Below are positions 16,598 through 23,356 of a stretch of 64,000 nt of DNA, piece after piece (position 1 is the stretch's first letter; each line of letters starts with the position of its first letter). Where the stretch lies: NCBI GenBank assembly GCA_020849855.1, contig JADZFO010000034.1, positions 62,001 to 126,000 of the forward strand, in the 5' to 3' direction. The translations under genes were made by a program, and so were the position numbers. This DNA comes from a bacterium. GTDB lineage: Bacteria > 4484-113 > JAFGCY01. Below the pieces are notes generated by a model that was not told where the DNA came from, did not search any database, and worked only from the letters and a program-made list of their open reading frames with translations.

Positions 16598-18187
16598 ATG
16601 CTCAACCGTGTTCTACTCTTAACATTCCTGGCAATCTTCCTTGCCGGCTGCGGCGGGGGAGGTACCAGTGGCATCGGCTTCCAGCCGGGGGACGGCAACG
16701 GCAAGCCGGAAACACCCAAGCCCAGCGGCCCGATTGGCAGCGACCACGTTCAGGGTGACGGAATGGCCCTGGATGTTATCCGCGATGCCAGCGGCGTGCC
16801 GATTGGCGTGAAGGTCTCCTGGACCCGCGTCAATGACGCCAAGGCCACGGGCTACTGGATTTACCGTGACACTTCCAGCCTGCCCAGCGGTGACCCGGCC
16901 GGACAGCAGTCCAAGCGCATCACCGCCCAGAAGATTGACCAGTCCGGTACTGGCACCCAGACCCTGACCTTTGACGACGTCTTTAACCCGCCCATTGGCA
17001 ATACATATTTCTACCGGATGACCGTCGTCAATGACACCAGCGACGAGTCGGACTTCAGTAACCAGCTCAGCATCACCATTGCCCAGCATACCCTGACCGG
17101 CTTCACTCCGGCGGGTGGCGGCATCGGCACTGAAGTCACGATCAACGGCACCAACTTTGGCCAGACCCAGAACGGGGATAAGGTCTTCTTCACCAACTCC
17201 ACCGGTTCAACCAACGTTGAAGCCACGACGGTGACTTCCTGGTCCTCGACCCAGATTAAGGTTCTGGTTCCTTACGGCGCCTCGACCGGCCCCATCGGCG
17301 TGAAGGTCGGCACTGTCCAGGTCAACAGCGCAGCCAGCTTTGACTACACCGAGCCGAACATCGTCACCGTCAACCCGACGGAGGACTGGGTCCAGAACCA
17401 GTACATCACCCTCAGCGGTAACGACTTCGGCCCGCCGCCGAGCACCGGCGGCTCCAACACCCAGGTCTACTTCGGCACGGCCCAGGCCCAGCTGGCGGAC
17501 TTCGATGAAGCCAACTGGACCACAAGCCAGATCAAGGTGAAGGTGCCTGCTGCCGCGGTCGGCAAGACCGTCACCGTCAAGGTTGTGGTTGCGGGCAACG
17601 AGAGCAACACGCCGAACTTCATCCTGCTGCCGCACATCGACAGCCTCAGCACCACCAGCGGCAACACCGGATCTTCGCTGATCCTGACTGGTACGAACTT
17701 CGGTTCGACCCAGGGCACCAGCACAGTTACCGTCAACGGCGTCACCGCCTCGGTCTCGAGCTGGGCCAATGGCAGCATCACCTGCACCATCCCGGCCGCG
17801 GCCGTTGACGGCAATGTGGTCGTCAACCGTGATGACAGCAAGGTCAGTAACGGCATTGGTTTTGACGTCGTGCCGACCATCAGCAGCCTGACGCCTTCGC
17901 GCCGCGTCATCGGCGAAAACCTGACCATCAACGGTTCAGGCTTCGGCGATACGCAGAGCGGCAGCGTGGTGCGCTTCCTGGGCGGCAGCGGCGTGGACGC
18001 GACGACCATCGTGTCCTGGGCCAACAACCAGATCGTGGTTACTGTGCCCACCGGCGCCAGCACCGGCCAGGTCCGCGTGACGGTCAATGACGCCAGCGTC
18101 GGCGCCAACCTGGACCAGGCCACCAGCTCCGGCAACGTGGCTGTGGTCCTGACCTCGCCCAACCTGACGGGCGTGGGCCAGATTTAG
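16598..18187 (+). CDS. Lipoprotein with tandem IPT/TIG domains
   Basis: 529 aa. Signal peptide with lipobox LAGC (Cys18), a Gly-rich linker, then a fibronectin-III-like domain (about 55-150: GVKVSWTRVNDAKATGYWIYRD, YFYRMTVVNDT) and four IPT/TIG immunoglobulin-like domains from about 155 to 520. Each TIG repeat carries the hallmark GxxxxITGxxFG-type segment (for example INGTNFGQTQ, SGNDFGPP, TGTNFGSTQ, NGSGFGDTQ) and a VPxGAxTGxVxVxV strand. It is probably a surface or periplasmic adhesion or carbohydrate-contact protein. ATG at 16598 is chosen because GGAAGG lies 8 nt upstream; an in-frame GTG at 16589 overlaps that site. It is paralogous to the next gene. Confidence 0.85.
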   Translation: MLNRVLLLTFLAIFLAGCGGGGTSGIGFQPGDGNGKPETPKPSGPIGSDHVQGDGMALDVIRDASGVPIGVKVSWTRVNDAKATGYWIYRDTSSLPSGDPAGQQSKRITAQKIDQSGTGTQTLTFDDVFNPPIGNTYFYRMTVVNDTSDESDFSNQLSITIAQHTLTGFTPAGGGIGTEVTINGTNFGQTQNGDKVFFTNSTGSTNVEATTVTSWSSTQIKVLVPYGASTGPIGVKVGTVQVNSAASFDYTEPNIVTVNPTEDWVQNQYITLSGNDFGPPPSTGGSNTQVYFGTAQAQLADFDEANWTTSQIKVKVPAAAVGKTVTVKVVVAGNESNTPNFILLPHIDSLSTTSGNTGSSLILTGTNFGSTQGTSTVTVNGVTASVSSWANGSITCTIPAAAVDGNVVVNRDDSKVSNGIGFDVVPTISSLTPSRRVIGENLTINGSGFGDTQSGSVVRFLGGSGVDATTIVSWANNQIVVTVPTGASTGQVRVTVNDASVGANLDQATSSGNVAVVLTSPNLTGVGQI

Positions 18188-18201
18188 TCAGTGGAATCAC
18201 A

Positions 18202-18227
18202 GGAGGGGCGGCTCCGGCCGCCCCTCC
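18202..18227 (+). terminator. Strong GC hairpin between the two TIG genes
   Basis: Perfect 11-bp arms GGAGGGGCGGC and GCCGCCCCTCC with a 4-nt loop, 15 nt after the first TIG gene. There is no T-tract (AAACTC follows), so it may terminate, attenuate, or stabilise the upstream mRNA end. Confidence 0.6.
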
Positions 18228-18260
18228 AAACTCAATAGTGCTCTCTGGAAGGTTGTGCTG

Positions 18261-19961
18261 ATGAAGCTAACTGCAAGCGGAATGGCAAGGAAGCTGCTCC
18301 TCGCAGTCCTGTCGGTATTGCTGCTGGCAAGTGCCTCCTGCGCTGCAGGCGGCGCGCTGAAGCCGGCGCCGGGTACGCATTCCCGGATTGCCGCCACGCG
18401 GCTGAACAAGGCCGGACAATTGGCCAAGCAGACCTCAGGCGCCCCTGTGGGCCTGCGGCTGACCTGGGGCTTCGTGGACGATCCGGAGGTGGTGGGCTAC
18501 TACCTCTACCGCGACAGCCAGAGCATCCCCGACCCCGGCCCGGACGGCTTCATCGACCCCTCGCTGCGCGTCAATGGCGGTGCGACGATCGACCAGCCGG
18601 CCGCCGGCCCTGACGTTGTCTACGACGACATCTTCGACGCCGAGATCGGTACGACTTACTACTACCGGGTCACAGTGCTGGACAGCCTGGACCAGGAGAG
18701 TTATCCCAGCAACGAGATCAGCTGGACCGTGCATGGCCACAACGTCGCTTCGCTGACGCCTACCGAGGCGTATTACGGCGACCAGGTCACCATCACCGGC
18801 GACACCTTCGGTACCTACGACAGCGCTACCGACAAGGTCTTCTTTACGGCCCTCAGCGGGCCGCCGGTGGAAGGAAACGTCGTCAGCTGGAACGACACCG
18901 AGATTGTGGCTGAGGTCCCCGTCGGGAGCTTTGACGGCCCGGTCTCCATCTCCATCGATTCCACCCTGGCGCAGAGCGAAAACCTGACCATCCTTAACCC
19001 GATCCTGACCCTGCTCAGCCCGGATCAGCAGTTTATCGGGGACAGCATTACCATCAGCGGCCATAACTTTGGCGCCAGCCAGGACGCTTCGACGCTCAGC
19101 CTCGACCTTGATGACCTGAGCGCGAGTGTAAGCAGCTGGGCTGACGAGGAGATCCAGCTGACCCTGCCCGCCAGCGCGCACGATGGCAGTGTGAGCGTGA
19201 CCGTGCTGGGCGTGCAGAGCAACAACCTCAACCTGCAGATCCGCCCCTTCATTACGAGCGGCGACATCCTCAACCCGCAGAGCGGCGAAGTGCTGACCCT
19301 CAGCGGCAATAACTTCGACGCCCAGCCGGGCAAGGTCTACCTTGACGGCTCAAGCGAACAGCTTGTCGGCAACTGGGCGGACGGTGAGCTTACCTTCACC
19401 CTCGACGCCCCTACCCTCGGCCTGCACACTCTGACCGTTGAGGATGAGGCCGGCCTGCTGAGCAATGAGCTGGAGATTGATGTCGTGGCGCCGCTCAGCG
19501 TCACCGTGGTCGGCATCGTGCCGAGCCAGCTCTACCGCGTCGCCGATGCGGCCTCCATTCTTGTCAGCGCGGCCACCGCGGCGGACGCTGACCAGGTGGA
19601 ACTGCTGATAGACGACGTTGTTGTGGCCAGCAGCGCGACCGCACCCTTCAGTGACCTGCCTCTGCAGCTGGATGTACTGAAGAACGGCGAGCACAACATC
19701 AGTATGCGCGCTGCCCGCCGCGCGGTCAGTGTCGACTCGATCGCCGTGCCGATCCTGGTCTACTCACTGACCGGCGATGTGGATGGCAGCGGCGTGGTGG
19801 ATGCTGAGGACGCTGCGGCCCTGCGGCCGCTGATCGGCCTGCCAAGCTCTGACCCGGCCTTCCGCGCCTGGTTTGACACCAATGAGGACGGCGAGATCAA
19901 CGAATCCGACCTCTCCCGCATTGGCTACGGCTTTGGCAACAGCATCCCCGGCCTGCCCTAA
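18261..19961 (+). CDS. TIG-domain lipoprotein with C-terminal dockerin-like calcium motif
   Basis: 566 aa, paralogous to the preceding gene. Lipobox SASC (Cys27), a fibronectin-III-like domain (GLRLTWGFVDDPEVVGYYLYRD, TYYYRVTVLD), three or four TIG domains (for example TGDTFGTYD, SGHNFGASQ, SGNNFDAQ), a further beta-domain (about 410-500), and a C-terminal pair of EF-hand-like loops, GDVDGSGVVDAEDAAAL and DTNEDGEINESDL, typical of type I dockerins. Dockerins bind cohesins in cellulosomes, but stray dockerins also occur on other exported proteins; no cohesin is seen here. ATG at 18261 has GGAAGG 8 nt upstream, the same arrangement as its paralogue. Confidence 0.85.
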   Translation: MKLTASGMARKLLLAVLSVLLLASASCAAGGALKPAPGTHSRIAATRLNKAGQLAKQTSGAPVGLRLTWGFVDDPEVVGYYLYRDSQSIPDPGPDGFIDPSLRVNGGATIDQPAAGPDVVYDDIFDAEIGTTYYYRVTVLDSLDQESYPSNEISWTVHGHNVASLTPTEAYYGDQVTITGDTFGTYDSATDKVFFTALSGPPVEGNVVSWNDTEIVAEVPVGSFDGPVSISIDSTLAQSENLTILNPILTLLSPDQQFIGDSITISGHNFGASQDASTLSLDLDDLSASVSSWADEEIQLTLPASAHDGSVSVTVLGVQSNNLNLQIRPFITSGDILNPQSGEVLTLSGNNFDAQPGKVYLDGSSEQLVGNWADGELTFTLDAPTLGLHTLTVEDEAGLLSNELEIDVVAPLSVTVVGIVPSQLYRVADAASILVSAATAADADQVELLIDDVVVASSATAPFSDLPLQLDVLKNGEHNISMRAARRAVSVDSIAVPILVYSLTGDVDGSGVVDAEDAAALRPLIGLPSSDPAFRAWFDTNEDGEINESDLSRIGYGFGNSIPGLP

Positions 19962-19970
19962 AGCAGAAAA

Positions 19971-19989
19971 CCCGGCGCCAGGCGCCGGG
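19971..19989 (+). terminator. Hairpin after the dockerin-like gene
   Basis: CCCGGCG and CGCCGGG arms around a 5-nt loop, 9 nt after the stop, with A-run before and CAGTTT after. It could act in both directions, also closing the small minus-strand gene at 20041. Confidence 0.7.
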
Positions 19990-20040
19990 CAGTTTGGGGA
20001 GATAAGTGGATGGTTGGCTAAGTTAACCGCGAAGCCAACT

Positions 20041-20250
20041 TCATCCGGCAAAGCGCATCCGCGGCCAGTGTCGTGACAAGGCGCTTTCGGCGCTGCCACT
20101 AAGCAGGCTGAGCTGGACGTGCTTTGCGGAGTTGCTTTGAGTGCTTGGAGTAGCTGAGGTCAGAGCAGGCTTGGCAGTGCTCTTGCAGACCTTGCTGTTC
20201 TGGGCTTTGGGCCGGTTAGCAGACTTGCTGCGTGGCTGGGGCTCAGGCAT
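20041..20250 (-). CDS. Small basic Ser/Lys-rich protein, function unknown
   Basis: 69 aa, rich in Ser, Lys, Ala, Pro and Gln (MPEPQPRSKSANRPKAQNSK at the start), predicted disordered and with no recognised domain. Support for being real: a very strong Shine-Dalgarno AAGGAGG lies 9 nt before the ATG at 20250, and the frame sits between two hairpins that look like terminators. A weak -10-like TATAGC lies about 40 nt upstream of the start. The basic, low-complexity composition could suit nucleic-acid binding, but that is only a possibility. Confidence 0.55.
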   Translation of the reverse strand: MPEPQPRSKSANRPKAQNSKVCKSTAKPALTSATPSTQSNSAKHVQLSLLSGSAESALSRHWPRMRFAG

Positions 20251-20298
20251 TTGTCAGTTCCTCCTTGAACTCACCTTCGCGGACAAAGGCTATATCGG

Positions 20299-20337
20299 AG
20301 CCATGCCGCCACCCCTTGAGGGATCAGCGGCATGGCT
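20299..20337. terminator. Long hairpin between CAP gene and small basic gene
   Basis: Arms GCCATGCCGC (20300-20309) and GCGGCATGGC (20327-20336), extended by one A-T pair, with a nested CCCCT/AGGG stem. On the plus strand it is followed by TTTTCAGATTT. It lies downstream of the minus-strand CAP gene and is probably a bidirectional terminator. Confidence 0.65.
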
Positions 20338-20364
20338 TTTCAGATTTCCTGTAACTCCCGAGTC

Positions 20365-20838
20365 TTAAGGGTTGGGGCCCTCTGATACCACGATGCACCA
20401 CCACTGGCTTGTGGAAGAAGTGGCATAGCCGATACCGGTGACAGTAAAGGCAGCGCCGTTAAAGACGGCTGCATTGGCGGAATTCGCCTGCAGACGGCCA
20501 AAGACATCCGCCTCTGACTCGCCGCTCGCCAGGATGCGGCCGTTACCGGCAAAGCCGGCGTTCTGTACCAGTACGAGCAGGTCGGTGCCGGCGGCATCAG
20601 TCGGCTTGAGCTGGGTGATGCCCGCCATGTAATCGGCGTGCGCCTGGGCAACGGCCTGCAGGGCGGCGTCTGAGCTCAGCGCGGCGTTGCCGGAACCGGT
20701 CCTGACGGCGTTGATACGGGTCAGCATCCCTGCCGGCGAACCGTCGTCCTGGAAGCTGCTCCCGCCGCCGCCACAGGAGCTGAGCAGCAGGGCCGCCGCC
20801 AGCAGCAGCGTTATCCCGATTCTTGAAATTCCTGTCAT
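20365..20838 (-). CDS. CAP/SCP-domain lipoprotein
   Basis: 157 aa. Lipobox LLSSC (Cys22) followed by GGGGSS, then a compact CAP (cysteine-rich secretory, SCP-like, YkwD-like) domain: MLTRINAVRTGSGNAALSSDAALQAVAQAHADYMA fits its first two helices, and GIGYATSSTSQWWCIVVSEG fits the last strand pair. The catalytic-site-like His in the helix (AQAHADYM) is present. Bacterial CAP proteins are exported and mostly of unknown role. ATG at 20838 has GGAGG 5 nt upstream. The gene is divergent from the uracil-DNA glycosylase gene. Confidence 0.85.
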   Translation of the reverse strand: MTGISRIGITLLLAAALLLSSCGGGGSSFQDDGSPAGMLTRINAVRTGSGNAALSSDAALQAVAQAHADYMAGITQLKPTDAAGTDLLVLVQNAGFAGNGRILASGESEADVFGRLQANSANAAVFNGAAFTVTGIGYATSSTSQWWCIVVSEGPNP

Positions 20839-20898
20839 AACTTCCTCCCTAACTTCGCTGTCGATGCAGCGGGATTACTTTAGCGCGCTTCCTGCCGC

Positions 20899-20904
20899 TA
20901 AACT
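20899..20904 (+). promoter_or_regulatory. -10 box of the uracil-DNA glycosylase gene
   Basis: TAAACT ends 6 nt before the GTG start at 20911; a leaderless mRNA is likely. Confidence 0.4.
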
Positions 20905-20910
20905 GCTCAG

Positions 20911-21504
20911 GTGCCGGAGAGCGCCGCTGCACTGCTGGAACAGATTGCCGCCCAGGTGCGGGCCTGCACGGCCTGTGGCCTGTGCGAGGGGCGCAGCAAT
21001 GCCGTGCCGGGCGAAGGATCGGCCAGCTCCCTGGTGGCTTTCGTGGGTGAAGGCCCCGGCGGGGATGAGGACCAGCAGGGCCGGCCCTTCGTGGGGCGCT
21101 CGGGCCAGCTGCTGCGCAGGACCATCCGTGAATCGGGCTGGCAGGAAGAGGATGTCTTCATCTGCAACGTGGTGAAATGCCGCCCGCCCAACAACCGGGA
21201 TCCGCTGCCCGAAGAGATCTCTGCCTGCAGCCATTACCTGCATGCGCAGCTGGCCATCGTCAGGCCCAAGCTGATTGTTACACTCGGCCGCTTCAGCCTT
21301 AACCTGCTGGTTGGTTCGCAGCTCAAGATCACCGAGGTAATGGGCCGCCCGATCAACAAGGGCGGGCTGACCTTTGTGCCCACGCTGCACCCCGCAGCTG
21401 TACTGCGCAACCAGAACCTGCTGCCGGATTTCCAAAAGCACATCCGAGGCGCCCTGAACCTGGCCCTGAAGATGCACAGCGCAGAGCAGGGGGCGCAACC
21501 CTAG
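20911..21504 (+). CDS. Uracil-DNA glycosylase, family 4 (iron-sulfur)
   Basis: 197 aa. It removes uracil arising by cytosine deamination. Seen: motif GEGPGGDEDQQGRPFVGRSG (47-66), which contains the family 4 GEGPG pocket; the iron-sulfur cysteines C19, C22, then C90 and C106 (15 residues apart, as expected); and LHPAAVLR near the C terminus, the second catalytic motif. C25 is extra. GTG at 20911 follows TAAACT by 6 nt. Its stop codon shares one base with the GTG of the HAD gene, so the two are co-translated. The similar family 5 is less likely because the first motif has Glu. Confidence 0.93.
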   Translation: MPESAAALLEQIAAQVRACTACGLCEGRSNAVPGEGSASSLVAFVGEGPGGDEDQQGRPFVGRSGQLLRRTIRESGWQEEDVFICNVVKCRPPNNRDPLPEEISACSHYLHAQLAIVRPKLIVTLGRFSLNLLVGSQLKITEVMGRPINKGGLTFVPTLHPAAVLRNQNLLPDFQKHIRGALNLALKMHSAEQGAQP

Positions 21505-22226
21505 TGCTGAAGGCGATCTGCTTTGACCTGGGCTCGACCCTGTGGGACGACTACCCTTCCGAGCTGCACCACTGGGAGCATGTTGCCGCGGCGCTGCAGG
21601 AGCTTGGCCACGACGTGAGCCTGGAACAGATCATCGCAGAATCTGAGAAGGTGATCGAGACCTACTGCCCTTCCCTGACCCGCAGCATCATCTGGCGGCT
21701 TTGCGGCGGGCGCCGGGAGCACTATGACGCCGTCCTCAAGCGCACGGTTCCGCTGGTCCTGGAGCGGCTGCGGGACAAGCAGGAGTTTCTGCGCCTCAAC
21801 CCGCTCTTCCCCGGCGTGCATGACCTGCTGGAGGAACTGTCTCAGCATTATCTGCTGGCAGTCATAAGCCAGAACTTTGTTGAGGCGCAGCTCTGGCTGG
21901 AGTTTCACGACCTGGACGGCTACTTTCTGCTCGTCAGCATCAGCGCCCGCGAGAGCCTATACAAGCCGGATACGCGCCTCTTTGTGAATACCTGCACGGC
22001 CCTTGGTGTTGAGCCGGCCAGCGCGATGATGGTGGGAGACCGCCTGGATAACGATATCTGGCCGGCGAACCGCATCGGAATGCAGACCGTCAGGGTGCTG
22101 GCCGATCCTTACCGCCTGCAACAGCCGCGCTATCACAACGACGTTCCGGGCGCGACCATTGAGGCGGTGGCCCAGCTCAGGGAAGTGCTGAAGGAAAACA
22201 GTGCCTGCGGGACTTTTACCCGTTAG
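21504..22226 (+). CDS. HAD-superfamily hydrolase
   Basis: 240 aa. Motif I is FDLGST (residues 7-12), giving the nucleophile Asp8 with Gly in place of the usual second Asp two residues on. An alpha-helical cap follows (about 18-95), then motif II VISQN (about 118-122), Lys in YKPDTRLF, and motif IV VGDRLDNDI (about 175-183). This is a HAD-IA phosphatase-like fold. The missing general acid (DxG rather than DxD) occurs in some members and may mean a dehalogenase-like or altered phosphatase activity. It is translationally linked to the uracil-DNA glycosylase gene. The 3' end overlaps the convergent gene by 4 nt. Substrate unknown. Confidence 0.85.
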   Translation: MLKAICFDLGSTLWDDYPSELHHWEHVAAALQELGHDVSLEQIIAESEKVIETYCPSLTRSIIWRLCGGRREHYDAVLKRTVPLVLERLRDKQEFLRLNPLFPGVHDLLEELSQHYLLAVISQNFVEAQLWLEFHDLDGYFLLVSISARESLYKPDTRLFVNTCTALGVEPASAMMVGDRLDNDIWPANRIGMQTVRVLADPYRLQQPRYHNDVPGATIEAVAQLREVLKENSACGTFTR

Positions 22227-22567
22227 TACATCAGGCTCTGAATGCGGTCGGGGCTGGAGGCCAGGATCACCCGCGACCCGCGTACAGCAAGCGGGACGGA
22301 AAGCGCGGAGGGCTGGCTGCTGAGCAGGGCGCGCAGCTTGTCGGCTTCCTGCACAGGCTGGATAGTGCCGCTTTCAAGCGGGCTGTCGACCGGCCCAGAT
22401 TCATTGAGAAACGCGTTCTCAAAGGCGAGCAGCCGGGCAAGGGCCGCATCACTCGGCAGATCAGTTTCGATATCCCACTGCTTGACGAGCCCACCGCCGG
22501 CAGAGATGAATTCCGTGACCATTGCCATGCGCGGGCATCCCGCCGCACCGTATACGGAGATTTCCAC
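22223..22567 (-). CDS. Degenerate glutaredoxin-like protein
   Basis: 114 aa. The N terminus (EISVYGAAGCPRMAMVTEFI) resembles a glutaredoxin beta-strand followed by the CPxC redox helix, but the second cysteine is Met (C11-P-R-M14). Near the end, SVPLAVRGSRVILASSPDRI matches the cis-proline strand and last helix of glutaredoxins, with a 25-residue insertion in between. This is inference from motif shape, not a database match. It could be a monothiol or non-redox thioredoxin fold. GTG at 22567 is preferred over GTG at 22573 because GGAGG is 8 nt from the former and only 2 nt from the latter. Confidence 0.6.
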   Translation of the reverse strand: MEISVYGAAGCPRMAMVTEFISAGGGLVKQWDIETDLPSDAALARLLAFENAFLNESGPVDSPLESGTIQPVQEADKLRALLSSQPSALSVPLAVRGSRVILASSPDRIQSLMY

Positions 22568-22691
22568 CTTCACTTCCTCCGGAATACCAAGGTGTCCGCG
22601 CTATGCGCTGATGGAATAGTATAACCGCGAGGCAAGCTTCCTGCAGAGCAGGATTAGCTTAATCGGCGTTAAAAGCTAGGCAGGATGCGTG

Positions 22692-22883
22692 TTACTCGCC
22701 GCCGTCGCTGCTTTCACCGCTGTCCATGTCGGTATCACCGACCGTGCCGCCGCTCATCTGTTCGGCCACGCCGACGGCGTTGGCGCCGCCGCGCTCGGTG
22801 GTATCGGCTGTATCGGCGGCCTCGTTGCAGCCCGCCAGCTGGAAGAGAGCGGCCAGTGCCGCGATGAGCAGGAGTGTACGCAT
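22692..22883 (-). CDS. Small lipoprotein, function unknown
   Basis: 63 aa. Signal peptide MRTLLLIAALAALFQLAGC with lipobox LAGC (Cys19), then an acidic Thr/Asp/Gly/Ser-rich tail with no recognised domain. ATG at 22883 is chosen over longer openings because it gives a clean signal peptide and has GAGG at a good distance upstream. TAAAAT on the minus strand (22925-22930) is a likely -10 box with a leader of about 36 nt. It is a typical short envelope lipoprotein; the role is not predictable. Confidence 0.7.
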   Translation of the reverse strand: MRTLLLIAALAALFQLAGCNEAADTADTTERGGANAVGVAEQMSGGTVGDTDMDSGESSDGGE

Positions 22884-22924
22884 TGTCAGTCCTCGCCTTG
22901 GGTCTGGTCGTGTTGACCGCGATG

Positions 22925-22930
22925 ATTTTA
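22925..22930 (-). promoter_or_regulatory. -10 box of the small lipoprotein gene
   Basis: TAAAAT on the minus strand about 42 nt upstream of the ATG at 22883. Confidence 0.4.
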
Positions 22931-22991
22931 GCGCTCTGCAGGTGACATGCCAACGACATGCCGGCAGCACTCACAAGAGCATCAAAATATG

Positions 22992-23020
22992 TTGACAGCC
23001 CAGCACTTTGCGGGTATCTT
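22992..23020 (+). promoter_or_regulatory. Promoter of tRNA-Thr/tRNA-Tyr
   Basis: Consensus TTGACA (22992-22997), 17-bp spacer, TATCTT (23015-23020), 19 nt before tRNA-Thr. It shows that the housekeeping sigma factor reads canonical -35/-10 promoters. Confidence 0.8.
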
Positions 23021-23039
23021 TAGCAGCCCTGTCTGACAT

Positions 23040-23112
23040 GCCGGCGTAGCTCAGTTGGCAGAGCAGCTGACTTGTAATCAGCAGGTCGTCCGTTCGAACC
23101 GGATCGCCGGCT
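23040..23112 (+). tRNA. tRNA-Thr (anticodon TGT)
   Basis: Cloverleaf: acceptor GCCGGCG/CGCCGGC, anticodon stem GCTGA/TCAGC with loop CTTGTAA, and T-arm with TTCGAAC. No CCA is encoded. It is first in the order Thr-Tyr-Gly-Thr-tuf known from many bacteria (thrU-tyrU-glyT-thrT-tufB of E. coli). Confidence 0.95.
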
Positions 23113-23178
23113 CTTTCACCTCTTACACAGTGGTGATGGACGGACAAGCAGCGGTGGCCTGGCCCCGCTTTGAAATCT

Positions 23179-23262
23179 GGAGGGATGTCCGAGTGGCTAA
23201 AGGAGGCAGACTGTAAATCTGTTCGGCTTCGCCGTACGGTGGTTCGAATCCACCTCCCTCCA
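23179..23262 (+). tRNA. tRNA-Tyr (anticodon GTA)
   Basis: 84 nt with the long variable arm of tRNA-Tyr. Acceptor GGAGGGA/TCCCTCC, loop CTGTAAA with anticodon GTA, T-arm GTGGTTCGAATCCAC. No CCA is encoded. It lies 66 nt after tRNA-Thr. Confidence 0.95.
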
Positions 23263-23356
23263 TTTTTAACCACCTGCTCAGGACCTCCGCACTTCCCCGC
23301 TCCAGACCTTGGCCTCACCCTCTTCCGTCACTACCCGACAGCCAAAACCTGCGGCT

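Noticed and set aside
16534..16600. Possible cyclic-di-GMP or other riboswitch before the TIG lipoprotein gene
   Set aside because: The expected conserved core sequences are not present; only a simple hairpin can be supported.
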